Part shown: piece by piece, positions 25,251 through 32,937 of the stretch | How positions within the stretch are numbered: position 1 is the first letter of the stretch | Layout of the letters: each line of letters opens with the position of its first letter | From: Salinispora pacifica CNR114 | GTDB lineage: Bacteria; Actinomycetota; Actinomycetes; Mycobacteriales; Micromonosporaceae | Assembly (NCBI RefSeq): GCF_000514775.1 | Contig: NZ_KI911467.1 | Coordinates: 337,793-401,792, forward strand | Reading direction: 5' to 3' | DNA length: 64,000 nucleotides | The notes under the pieces: model-generated | Told to the model about the DNA's origin: nothing | Seen by the model: only the letters and a program-made list of their open reading frames with translations | Databases searched by the model: none | Translations under genes and position numbers: made by a program

Positions 25251-26030
25251 TCAGCCGAGGTCAACCACGAGGGGCCGGTGGTCGGAGATCACCGACAGTG
25301 GGGTTCGCACGGCCGTCACCGGTGGGAGCCGATGGCGGTCCTGCGGGTCGGCCAGGACGTGGTCGAGTTGGATGCGGGGCCGTCCAGCCGGAAACGTGGG
25401 TCGGCGGCCGAGGGGACGCCACCCAGTCAGGAGTCGCGCCGCCCCGGCGGGCAGGTTGAGGTCGCCGAGCAGGATCCGTGGTGCGGGCAGGGCCCGCAGC
25501 GCGCGGACGGTCTGGCGTAGCTGGCGGGCGTTCCAACCGGGGACGAACGACAGGTGGGTGGTGGCCACCGTCAAAGGACCGCGCGGGGTGCGCAAGACCG
25601 CCGCGAGCACGACGCGAGGTTCGTCCCGGAGCAGCACGAGGCCACCACGGGCTCCGGGTACGTAGCTCGGTGCACGGACCGGGGCCGGCTTCAGCCGGAT
25701 GACCCGCCAGGAGATAACCGGATGGCGGCTGACCAGGCCGATGCCGAAACGGGGTTCGTCCTGGCCGTCGTCGTCGTGGGTCAGCGGGCGGACCGCTCCG
25801 CCGGGTTCCCCGACGACGGCGGCGGCGAAGCGGTGTTCGCCGGCGGCAAGGGCGTCGGCGGCGAGAGCGGTCTGGTCCAGGTAGCCGCTGCGGCCCTGAC
25901 CCAGGTCGACCTCTTGGAGGGCGAGAACATCGGCAGCAAGAGCAGCGACGGCAGCCGTAAGCCGGGGCGGCTCGACCAGCCCGTCGGTGAGCGACCGCCC
26001 GTGCAGCAGGTTGAAGGTGGCCAGGCGCAC
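25251..26030 (-). CDS. Endonuclease/exonuclease/phosphatase-family protein
   Basis: A 259-residue soluble EEP-fold hydrolase with no signal peptide. Motifs in order: LATFNLLHGRSL (Asn), VLALQEVDLGQGRSG (metal-binding Glu), TVATTHLSFVPGWNARQLRQ, ILLGDLNLPAGAARL (Asp-Asn), IQLDHVLAD and SVISDHRPLVVDLG (catalytic Asp-His). It could act on DNA, RNA, nucleotides or phospholipid headgroups. The family does not resolve this. The start is GTG at 26030. Confidence 0.87.
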   Translation of the reverse strand: MRLATFNLLHGRSLTDGLVEPPRLTAAVAALAADVLALQEVDLGQGRSGYLDQTALAADALAAGEHRFAAAVVGEPGGAVRPLTHDDDGQDEPRFGIGLVSRHPVISWRVIRLKPAPVRAPSYVPGARGGLVLLRDEPRVVLAAVLRTPRGPLTVATTHLSFVPGWNARQLRQTVRALRALPAPRILLGDLNLPAGAARLLTGWRPLGRRPTFPAGRPRIQLDHVLADPQDRHRLPPVTAVRTPLSVISDHRPLVVDLG

Positions 26031-26066
26031 CGATTCAGCCTAGAGCCGTGGCATGGTGGGCCGGTG

Positions 26067-26150
26067 GTGAAAGTGTTCGTCTGCTCAGTGCTGGTGTTCG
26101 TGGCGGTCGGGTCACTCGGCCTGTGGCTGCGGCAGCGGCGGGGACGATAA
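26067..26150 (+). CDS. Possible 27-residue single-pass membrane peptide
   Basis: A short frame beginning GTG (26064 or 26067) encodes MKVFVCSVLVFVAVGSLGLW followed by a basic end (RQRRGR), a textbook single transmembrane helix with positive-inside tail. It sits between the divergently oriented EEP gene and the deformylase gene. There is only a weak G-rich ribosome site. It may be real but very small, or chance. Confidence 0.3.
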   Translation: MKVFVCSVLVFVAVGSLGLWLRQRRGR

Positions 26151-26193
26151 GGTGAGCGCGGCCAACCGGTACCCGCCTCGGTGGGGGCGGCGG

Positions 26194-26697
26194 TCACCGA
26201 CCACGCGGCGCGTAGCGGCCGGCGCGGATCTCCCGCAGGGCGCGCCGGCGGGTCTCCCCGCGCAGCGTGTCCACGTAGAGTCGACCGGCGAGGTGGTCGG
26301 TCTCGTGTTGCAGAGCGCGGGCGAGGAAGCCGGTGCCGGTGATGGTCAACGGTTTCCCGTACTGGTCCACACCGTGTGCGGTGGCGCGCATGGCGCGCGG
26401 GGTCGGGAAGTACAGGCCAGGAATCGACAGGCAGCCCTCATCGTCGTCCTGGCGATCCTCGCCAAGTTCCAGCGTGGGGTTGATCAGGTGGCCGCGGTGG
26501 CCGTCGGCGTCGTAGACGAACACCTGGGCGGAGACGCCGATCTGCGGGGCGGCCACCCCGGCGCGGCCAGGAGCACCGAGCAGCGTGTCCATCAGGTCGG
26601 CGACCAGCGCGCGCAACTCGGCGTCGAAGCTGGTGACCGGTGCGGCGGGAGTGCGAAGCACCGGGTCGCCGATGATCCGGATCGGGCGCATCGTCAT
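26194..26697 (-). CDS. def: Peptide deformylase
   Basis: A 167-residue peptide deformylase, which removes the formyl group from nascent protein N-termini. Motif 2 is EGCLSIPG (metal Cys) and motif 3 is HETDHLAG (two metal His and catalytic Glu), both intact. Motif 1, usually GxGxAAxQ, reads RAGVAAPQIG, with the first glycine replaced by arginine. The ATG at 26697 gives normal length, and a second Met lies two codons in. No fmt gene is adjacent, so this may be one of several paralogues common in actinobacteria. Confidence 0.92.
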   Translation of the reverse strand: MTMRPIRIIGDPVLRTPAAPVTSFDAELRALVADLMDTLLGAPGRAGVAAPQIGVSAQVFVYDADGHRGHLINPTLELGEDRQDDDEGCLSIPGLYFPTPRAMRATAHGVDQYGKPLTITGTGFLARALQHETDHLAGRLYVDTLRGETRRRALREIRAGRYAPRGR

Positions 26698-26750
26698 GGC
26701 CCAGAGACTATCGCCCGGCGGGACGGCGGGCCGGTGCCGGCCCGGGCAGC

Positions 26751-26783
26751 GAGATGCCCCGGCGATGACCGCCGGGGCATCTC
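26751..26783 (-). terminator. Rho-independent-type terminator hairpin
   Basis: A perfect 14-bp stem (26751-26764 with 26770-26783) around the loop atgac lies 11 nt past the stop codon of the beta-helix gene. It lacks a U tract, as is common in high-GC actinobacteria. It also separates that gene from the deformylase gene downstream on the same strand. Confidence 0.8.
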
Positions 26784-26794
26784 GAGCAGGTCGG

Positions 26795-28219
26795 TCAGCC
26801 GAAGCAGGTGGGTACGGGGTTGGGGCTGCCGGTGCAGTTGGTGGGTCGGTTGTTGATGATGATGACCTTGCCGAAGACGTTGATCACGCCGTTGTTGTAG
26901 ACGCCGCCGGGTTCGTTCTGGGCGAGGTTGTCGGTGACGCGGACGTCGGTGAGGGTGAGGACGGTGGTCGGGTCGGACGGGTCGAAGAAGATCCCGCCGG
27001 CGACCTCCCCGGCCTGGTTGCCGGAGACGGTGGTACGGCGCAGGGCCACCACGGCATCGCCGACGATGGCGATGCCGCCGCCGTCGCCGGTGGTGGCGGT
27101 GTTGTAAACGATCTTGCTGTCCTCAATGGTGGCGCCGATGTCCTCAACGAGGTAGAGCCCTCCGCCGGAGGTGGCGGTGTTCTCGGCGACCTTGACGTGC
27201 TGGAGCAGGAGGGCTTCGTTGCCGTTGTCGTAGATGCCGCCGCCGAGGCCGCTGGCGGTGTTGCGGACGATGGTGCTGTGGACGATCTCGGAGAGGTTGC
27301 CGTCGTTGTCCACACCCCCACCGTCGGTGGCGGTGTTGTCGCTGATCAGCGTGTGGCTGATGGTGGCGGAGCCCTCGTCGTTGGAGAACCCGCCGCCGGT
27401 GGTGCCGGAGGTGTTGTGGGTCAGCTTCGACTTGCTGATCGTAAAGGTGCCGTTGTCGCTGGAGACACCGCCGCCCTCATCGGTGGCGGTGTTGCGGGTG
27501 ATGGTGCTCTTGGTGATCGTGACCTTGCTCCGGTCACCGGAGATGCCGCCGCCGTCGCCGTTGTTGCCGAGGGTCATGTTGTCCCGGACGGTCACGCGTT
27601 CGAGGGTCAGGCGGGTGCCTTCGCCGGCGAAGATGCCGCCGCCGTCGTCGTTGCCGCCCTCGAGTCGTCCGCCGGCGACGGTGAGGTCTTTGAGGGTGAG
27701 GTCGCCGCCGGTGACGACTTCGAAGATGCGGAAGTTGTCGGCGGCGGCGGCCCGGATGATGGTGGCGCCCTGGCCGTGGATCGTGATGGGCTGGAAGACC
27801 TGGGGTAGTCCGTTGTCGTCCTGGTTGACGGTGAGGGTGTAGGTGCACTTCTCGGCCAGGCGTAGCGTGCCGCCGCCGGCCTGGTTCGCCGCGGTGATCG
27901 CGGCGATCAGCGCGTTGGGGTCGCAGGGCACCGGGGTGCCCTTGCCCTTCCCGTCACCATGGCCCTCACCCTTCCAGCCCGAGTGGCCGGCCTTCCCCCA
28001 GTCACCACCCCACTCACCGTCAACCTTCGACCATTCCCGGTGTGGTTGGCCGTCAGTGACGGCGCGGTCGGGCGAGGGCTGGTACGCGGTGGCCGGCCCG
28101 GCGCCGGCCAGGCCAGCGACTCCGGTGAGGGCCACGGCGCTGACCGCCGCGACGGTCCGGGGGGCGCGGTGCCGGCCGCGCTCCCCGGACGGGCGGGGGA
28201 GTCTCCTGCTCTGCAACAT
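26795..28219 (-). CDS. Secreted right-handed parallel beta-helix protein
   Basis: A 474-residue exported protein. A signal peptide (about 1-46, ending GPATAYQ) is followed by a Gly/Lys/Trp/His-rich linker (about 60-95) and then a parallel beta-helix (about 100-460) of pectate-lyase-like architecture. The coils repeat GGGIxxDxG and NTATxGGG. The linker includes several Trp-Gly-Gly and His-Gly-Asp units and could bind wall polymers. I see no polysaccharide-lyase catalytic signature, so an adhesive or structural surface role is as likely as an enzymatic one. A strong hairpin terminator follows. Confidence 0.85.
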   Translation of the reverse strand: MLQSRRLPRPSGERGRHRAPRTVAAVSAVALTGVAGLAGAGPATAYQPSPDRAVTDGQPHREWSKVDGEWGGDWGKAGHSGWKGEGHGDGKGKGTPVPCDPNALIAAITAANQAGGGTLRLAEKCTYTLTVNQDDNGLPQVFQPITIHGQGATIIRAAAADNFRIFEVVTGGDLTLKDLTVAGGRLEGGNDDGGGIFAGEGTRLTLERVTVRDNMTLGNNGDGGGISGDRSKVTITKSTITRNTATDEGGGVSSDNGTFTISKSKLTHNTSGTTGGGFSNDEGSATISHTLISDNTATDGGGVDNDGNLSEIVHSTIVRNTASGLGGGIYDNGNEALLLQHVKVAENTATSGGGLYLVEDIGATIEDSKIVYNTATTGDGGGIAIVGDAVVALRRTTVSGNQAGEVAGGIFFDPSDPTTVLTLTDVRVTDNLAQNEPGGVYNNGVINVFGKVIIINNRPTNCTGSPNPVPTCFG

Positions 28220-28479
28220 CGTTCATCGCTTTCTGTGCGGTCGGTCCGGTGCGGTGGCAGCAAGCTGACGCCACAGCAGGAGTCAAGTACACAAAAGTCC
28301 TCCGATCGGCCAGTAGCCCCAAAAGCGAACCTAAAGCATGAAACCGGCACATATTGGCTGATTCTGGTCGCTCGTTGGCTGATGTCCGTCGGGCGATCTC
28401 GCTACCGCCGGCGCAGGGCCTCGGTGTAGGCCGGCTGCGGTGCCGCTGCTCTTGCTGCCGCATGACAGGCTCGTGCACC

Positions 28480-29067
28480 ATGATCGATGATTCGGTGAAG
28501 GACTGCCTTCATGGCCAGCTCAAGCGGACCCGCGCGGCCCTGGTGTGGAAGCTCGAAGGCCTGTCCGAGTACGACATCCGGCGTCCCTTGACAGCGACCG
28601 GGACCAACCTTCTTGGTTTGGTCAAGCACTTGGCGACCTGCGAGGCCTGGTACTTCGGTGAGGTCTTTGGCCGTCCGTTTCCGGAGCCGTTGCCGCACTG
28701 GCGCGATGCCGACGGCAGCGACCTGTGGGTTGCCCAGGACGAGACCCGAGAGCAGGTCATCGGTTTCTACCAGCGCGCCTGGGAGCATGCGGAGGCCACG
28801 ATCACGGAGCTACCCATCGACGCTGCCGGCTACGTGCCGTGGTGGCCGCGCCCCGAGGTGAAGCTGCTCAACGTCGTGGTCCATGTCCTCATGGACACCG
28901 CCCGGCACGCCGGGCACGCCGACATCCTGCGCGAACAGCTCGACGGCCGGACCGGGCTCAGAGCCGAACACGAGGAGCAGATCGACACGGGAGCCCGTGA
29001 GACCTACCGCGCGAAGATCGAGCGAGCTGCCCGGACAGCGGCCGGCGGCACGGTTCAGTTGGGCTGA
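28480..29067 (+). CDS. DinB-like / DUF664 family protein
   Basis: A 195-residue four-helix-bundle protein of the DinB superfamily. Helix 1 (KRTRAALVWKLEGLSEYDIR) leads into the family motif TNLLGLVKHLATCEAWYFGE with a metal-ligand His. Later His residues in VVHVLMDTARHAGHADILRE complete the three-His site typical of these putative metal-dependent (often thiol-related) enzymes. The ATG at 28480 (MIDDSVKD) matches the family start, although a Met six codons upstream is in frame. The substrate is unknown. Confidence 0.85.
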   Translation: MIDDSVKDCLHGQLKRTRAALVWKLEGLSEYDIRRPLTATGTNLLGLVKHLATCEAWYFGEVFGRPFPEPLPHWRDADGSDLWVAQDETREQVIGFYQRAWEHAEATITELPIDAAGYVPWWPRPEVKLLNVVVHVLMDTARHAGHADILREQLDGRTGLRAEHEEQIDTGARETYRAKIERAARTAAGGTVQLG

Positions 29068-29260
29068 CCTGTTGCCCACCACCAGGACGGAGGTCACGGA
29101 TCGCGGGTGCCTGTATCCGCAGCCGCCCGATCAGCGGACGTCGCGACGCCGGACGTCGGCGTAGGGGTCTGCTGCACCGATGGGTGACAGTTCCAGTTAC
29201 GCGGCCTGCCTGGCCGGTCGGGTCGTGACCCGTTGGGGCGCTTGCCGGCATCGCGGGTGC

Positions 29261-29281
29261 TACCGAAGTAAGGTTTCGGTA
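29261..29281 (+). promoter_or_regulatory. Palindromic operator overlapping the antitoxin start codon
   Basis: A perfect 7-bp inverted repeat, taccgaa (29261-29267) and ttcggta (29275-29281), flanks gtaaggt, and its last base is the A of the antitoxin ATG. The ribosome site lies inside the dyad. Antitoxins usually bind such sites, so autorepression at both transcription and translation is plausible. Confidence 0.55.
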
Positions 29282-29595
29282 TGACTGAGTTCCGCAAGCT
29301 GTCGATCAGCGTGCCTCCGGATGTGGCCGAGACCCTGGAGAGCCAGGGCAAGGGGAAGGCGAGCGCCTATGTGACCGGGGCAGTGCGTGCGCAGCGGGCG
29401 TGGGAGCAGTTCCGTGACGAGCAGGCTCGTCGGGGCATCGCCATCACGGAGGAGGGGGTGGCTGCCGCTCGTGCGCGCCGGTACACGGTGCAGGCCGAGT
29501 GGACGCCCGAGCGGTACGCCGCGCTACAGCAGCAGGTGCGTGAGCACATGGAGCGCGGGTTGTTCGACGGCGACCAGCAGGCGCCGGCCGCGTGA
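29281..29595 (+). CDS. VapB-like antitoxin
   Basis: A 104-residue protein with a ribbon-helix-helix-like start (FRKLSISVPPDVAETLESQG) followed by KASAYVTGAVRAQRAWEQFR and a helical, charged C-terminus that would wrap the toxin. It overlaps the PIN-domain gene by 4 nt (GTGA), the standard antitoxin-first layout. It should neutralise the toxin and bind the palindrome at its own start codon. Confidence 0.82.
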   Translation: MTEFRKLSISVPPDVAETLESQGKGKASAYVTGAVRAQRAWEQFRDEQARRGIAITEEGVAAARARRYTVQAEWTPERYAALQQQVREHMERGLFDGDQQAPAA

Positions 29596-29993
29596 GCGCC
29601 GAGGACCAGGAGGCTCCGATCACCCTGGTGTTGGACCGGTCGGCGGTGCTGGCGTACGTGGCCGGGTCGATCCACGCTGTCGAGCCGGTAGCGGAGGTGG
29701 TCACCGACCGGCAGCGGGTAGGCATCACCAGTGTCACCGTCGCCGAGGCCCTGGCGCTGCTGGCCGATCCGAAAGGCCGGGAGGACCTGCACGCGCTGCT
29801 GGTTATGGATGTCTGCGTGGTGCTGCCGACCTGGGGTGAGGACTGGCTGGAGCTGGCCTACTGGCGCCAGGTCACCAGCCGCGCCGACCTGGCCACGACG
29901 GTACGGGCAGCGCTGGAACATCGGGCGTCGATCCTGACTGGCGAGGGTCACCGCTACGGCGATGGCCTACCCGTGATCCACATGCCTGAATAG
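29592..29993 (+). CDS. PIN-domain toxin (VapC-like ribonuclease)
   Basis: A 133-residue PIN-like protein. VLDRSAVLAYVAG carries the first active-site acid, SVTVAEALALLAD the conserved Glu, and TSRADLATTVRAALEHRASILT corresponds to the last acidic helix and strand. The spacing is looser than in canonical VapC, but the fold signature and the antitoxin partner support an RNase role against tRNA or rRNA. The start is GTG at 29592, translationally coupled to the antitoxin. Confidence 0.8.
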   Translation: MSAEDQEAPITLVLDRSAVLAYVAGSIHAVEPVAEVVTDRQRVGITSVTVAEALALLADPKGREDLHALLVMDVCVVLPTWGEDWLELAYWRQVTSRADLATTVRAALEHRASILTGEGHRYGDGLPVIHMPE

Positions 29994-30057
29994 GCCCTGC
30001 GGATGAGCAGGGATTGGCGGGCCGCGCGGGAGCTGTGAGAGGCGTGGATACAGCGCA

Positions 30058-30228
30058 TCACCCATCCTGCCGCGTGAGGGCAGCGTTGATCAGTTGGATG
30101 GGTCGGGGCTGGGTGCGCTGGCAGGTGCGGCGGGTGATGGGGTCGGTGGCGGCTTCGCCGGCGCGGATGGTGTCGCCGCTGCCGCTGGTGCGGACGGGGG
30201 CGAGTTGGGCGGGGCGGCTGGTGGTCAT
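30058..30228 (-). CDS. Small hypothetical protein (56 aa) with strong ribosome binding site
   Basis: A 56-residue frame starting at ATG 30228 with AAGGAGA 5 nt upstream, one of the best ribosome binding sites in the window. The product is polar and basic, with MTTSRPAQLAPVRTSGSGD at the N-terminus and RPIQLINAALTRQDG at the C-terminus. It has no membrane segment and resembles no family I know. The AATGA-like 3' end is convergent with the toxin gene. It could be a small conserved protein or a peptide precursor. Confidence 0.45.
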   Translation of the reverse strand: MTTSRPAQLAPVRTSGSGDTIRAGEAATDPITRRTCQRTQPRPIQLINAALTRQDG

Positions 30229-30355
30229 GGTGGTCTCCTTCTGCGCGTCCACCGGTGACCTTGCGGCGCGGGGTGGGGCGGCGCGGCCGATTGGCGTGGT
30301 GGCGGCCCGTCCGCACCAGCGACGTCCGTACCTACACTGATCCGACCCGGACGAA

Positions 30356-30406
30356 CAGCACCGAAGCGCACCCGTCCCCAGGCGGGGCGGGTGCGCTTCG
30401 GTGCTG
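30356..30406 (-). terminator. Strong hairpin terminator
   Basis: A perfect 19-bp stem (30356-30374 with 30388-30406), with four further G-C pairs possible inside the loop, lies about 55 nt past the lipoprotein stop codon. It is the longest perfect stem noticed in the window. It insulates the protease-lipoprotein unit from the small gene downstream. Confidence 0.82.
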
Positions 30407-30460
30407 TGGACTCACCTCGGTGCGCGAGGAAGATCCGGCGTCACACCGGGGCCGAAAGTG

Positions 30461-30904
30461 CTACTGACCGTGAAGTTTGTCGATGACTGCGACCTGCTCC
30501 GCGCCGCTGGCGCAGGTCTCGGGGATGGTGGGCATGTCGTCACCGAGCGGTGGGGTGGCGTAGCCGCCAGATGCAGTGAAAGTGGAGCCGACCTGGACGG
30601 TGCCCGCGCCGGGTACCTCGACCCCGGTGGTGCCGCCGCCGGTCTTCAGGTCGCTTCCGGCCGGCCACACGACGACCAGTCTCCGATTCTCCGCGGTCTG
30701 CACGGCCAGGCACTGGCCCTTGCCCACCACAAGTTCACCGACGATCTCGGCGTCTCGGCCTCCATCAGCCTCCGGTGCCACGAACGTGATGACCCCGTTC
30801 GCTTCCACGGTCCGCCCTGGGCTGTCCTCCCCACAGCCGGACAGGAAGGCCATCGGCAGGACGAGCGCGTAGGCGGAGACTCGGGAACGGAGATAGCTCG
30901 GCAT
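30461..30904 (-). CDS. Secreted lipoprotein, function unknown
   Basis: A 147-residue lipoprotein with signal peptide and lipobox LSGC (Cys24), followed by a soluble domain rich in beta-strand (GVITFVAPEAD, GELVVGKGQCLAVQTAENRRL, VEVPGAGTVQVGSTFTASGG). Two further cysteines (KGQC, PETC) could form a disulfide. It starts about 39 nt downstream of the S1 protease gene on the same strand, so the two are probably co-expressed. An inhibitor, chaperone or immunity-like role towards the protease is possible but unproven. Confidence 0.78.
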   Translation of the reverse strand: MPSYLRSRVSAYALVLPMAFLSGCGEDSPGRTVEANGVITFVAPEADGGRDAEIVGELVVGKGQCLAVQTAENRRLVVVWPAGSDLKTGGGTTGVEVPGAGTVQVGSTFTASGGYATPPLGDDMPTIPETCASGAEQVAVIDKLHGQ

Positions 30905-30943
30905 GTGCGTCCCTCCTGGTCCGTGAGTGTTTGATGCCCCTGG

Positions 30944-32254
30944 TCAGGACGTCTTGAGTAGCAGGCCCAGGGTGATGTGGACCTGCTGAATCGGTGTGAA
31001 CATGTCGCGTTGCAGCAGATTGTAGGTTTTGTACCCAGAGTGCACACCGTAGCCGGTGGTGCCCCAGTACCAGGGGCCGCCACTGTCGCCGTTGGCCGCC
31101 TTGCGGCGGTGGGTCATCGCCTGGCCGCAGTAGACGCCCCGGCACTGGTTGAGCTTGTACACCTCGTCGCAGGTGGCCCCGGAGGTCTGGCCGAACTTGC
31201 AGACCGGCAGGCCGGGCGTGGGGCTGCCGACGTACTGGGCGTTACGCCGCACGCCTGTGTTGTAGTAGAACTGGTTGCCCACCGCCTCGGTTGACCGGTG
31301 CCACTGCATGTCACCCTGTGAGCCCTCATGCGCGGCCATGTACGTGAGTACGCTCCGACCCGCGTACGTCTGATAGTTGTCGCAGTGCCCGGCGGTGCTC
31401 AGGCCGTGCTGTGATGTGTTGGTCGACCGGCGGACGGGGAAGCCAGCGGTACAGCTGGAGAGGGATCCACCACCATAGACGGCATCATTGCCGCTGGTCA
31501 GCTGCGGGTCCACCTCGATCGTCACGGCAAGGCTGGCCGGAACGGCACGTAGGAGCGAGGCGGCCGGTCCGCCGTCGGCGGCGGCGGCCACCCGGGCACG
31601 CATCTCGGTCACAGGGGCGCCATTCTCGGTGCCTACCGACACCCGGATGGCGCCGGTGGTGGTGTCCGGGTCGGTCGCCACCTGATCGGCCGCTACAGAG
31701 GAGTCATTGAGCAATGCGTAGTGAATTCCCTGCGCGGCCGTTACCAACTCGGACTCGCTCCAGCCCAGGTGCTCGTGGACCTGGACGGCAACGGGAATGG
31801 CGGCGAGTGTCGCCTGTACATTACGGGGAGCTGCTTCCTTGAATGACACCCAGGCGCGCTGTCCTGGGCCGGTGCCAGCGTCAGCAAAGGCGCTCGGATG
31901 GGCGGTGCGGAGTTGGTCGACAGCGCGGGCGAAGGTGTGCCGCCAGCCGTACTCGGTGAGGGCCTTGTCCAGCGGCATCCCCCGTTCGCCGGCGAATCGC
32001 TGCAAGTCTTCGAGCTCTTCTGGGCTAGGCGAGGACACCTCACCCCGCGCCGTGGTCGTGGTGGTCCTGACACGACTTTTTGTCAACGCCGGGCGCTGGT
32101 ATGCCAGCGCGGCTTCGGCGACGTCGGCCGGCGGATGCGCTCCGGCCGTCTCCCGAGCGGCTGACGATGTCGGTGGCGCAAGGACGACCGCCGTCAAGAC
32201 CGAGGTCATGGCGGCAGCGATGACCCTACGACGAATCACAGCAGCTCCCCTCAT
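30944..32254 (-). CDS. Secreted trypsin-fold (S1) serine protease with prodomain
   Basis: A 436-residue pre-proprotease. Signal peptide about 1-33, a prodomain-like region about 34-245, and a chymotrypsin-fold domain from about 255. The triad is visible: H290 (LSTAGHC), D315 (GSQGDMQWH) and S391 (NGDSGGPWYWG). Cysteine pairs (C268/C291, C352/C362, C371/C376) suggest disulfides. It resembles alpha-lytic/streptogrisin-like actinobacterial proteases, although the prodomain is atypical. It acts outside the cell. The lipoprotein gene follows on the same strand. Confidence 0.87.
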   Translation of the reverse strand: MRGAAVIRRRVIAAAMTSVLTAVVLAPPTSSAARETAGAHPPADVAEAALAYQRPALTKSRVRTTTTTARGEVSSPSPEELEDLQRFAGERGMPLDKALTEYGWRHTFARAVDQLRTAHPSAFADAGTGPGQRAWVSFKEAAPRNVQATLAAIPVAVQVHEHLGWSESELVTAAQGIHYALLNDSSVAADQVATDPDTTTGAIRVSVGTENGAPVTEMRARVAAAADGGPAASLLRAVPASLAVTIEVDPQLTSGNDAVYGGGSLSSCTAGFPVRRSTNTSQHGLSTAGHCDNYQTYAGRSVLTYMAAHEGSQGDMQWHRSTEAVGNQFYYNTGVRRNAQYVGSPTPGLPVCKFGQTSGATCDEVYKLNQCRGVYCGQAMTHRRKAANGDSGGPWYWGTTGYGVHSGYKTYNLLQRDMFTPIQQVHITLGLLLKTS

Positions 32255-32388
32255 GGTGTTACCTCCCCGTAGCGAAGGAAAGCAGGAAATCGATGTGATG
32301 CTATGCCCTTCAAGGAGCTCACGCGACCCCGTTCAATGGGTACGTCGGGTTAACGGGCTACGGGCGACACTCGCGCATTGACACCGGA

Positions 32389-32700
32389 TCAGTGCATCGG
32401 TGCCTGGGCATCGCTGAGATGAGGTCCCAGGCGTTCCAGACCTCGCTGGTTGACCCGATTGGGTAGCGGTGTAGCGACCACTGCGGCCTGGTCGTCGATG
32501 CGGACGACCTGTATCCCTGGATATACCGTGATCGAACAGGTTCAGCTGGCCGGTGCGCGGGCCGTAGTCATTGTCAGCACTGACCTGGGCGAGCACGGCG
32601 AGCGGGCCGCCGACAGGTCGTTGCCGCAGTTCCACGACGTGCCCTCGCCGAACACATCCGGCGTGGTGACCCCGACCCGTGTCGAGGTCGAGCAGCCGCG
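32389..32700 (-). pseudogene. Degenerate gene remnant, family not recognised
   Basis: Two minus-strand frames join into protein-like sequence. Upstream (to about 32540) one frame reads PLAVLAQVSADNDYGPRTGQ and then LNLF. The adjacent frame continues ITVYPGIQVVRIDDQAAVVA and ends in HLSDAQAPMH before a stop at 32389. A one-base shift near 32540 would restore a single frame. There is no start or ribosome site upstream, so this looks like the C-terminal remains of a gene. Confidence 0.35.
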
Positions 32701-32937
32701 ACCTGGCCTAACTGGAGTAGTCGGCCGAAGACCAACGGCAACGCTGGTCAGAGCCGGTGCGGCAGGCGATGGCGAAACAGTTCACGCCTCCCGGCACACC
32801 GGATCGCCGCGCTTCTCAATGATCCTCAACTGGCCGAGGCCGCCGCAGCCAACCCGGCCCTGACGGTCGCTCAAATGCAGCAGATCCTGAGTGGGGGCGA
32901 CCTCGAGATAGGCGAGACATACGCCCGTCGAGGACGG
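32701..32937. other. Intergenic debris between protease locus and pabB
   Basis: No intact gene. On the plus strand, 32800-32895 encodes a short protein-like run (LLNDPQLAEAAAANPALTVA and then QMQQIL) that enters the antisense of pabB without a stop. It has no start or upstream continuation and may be a remnant of another gene. Confidence 0.35.
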
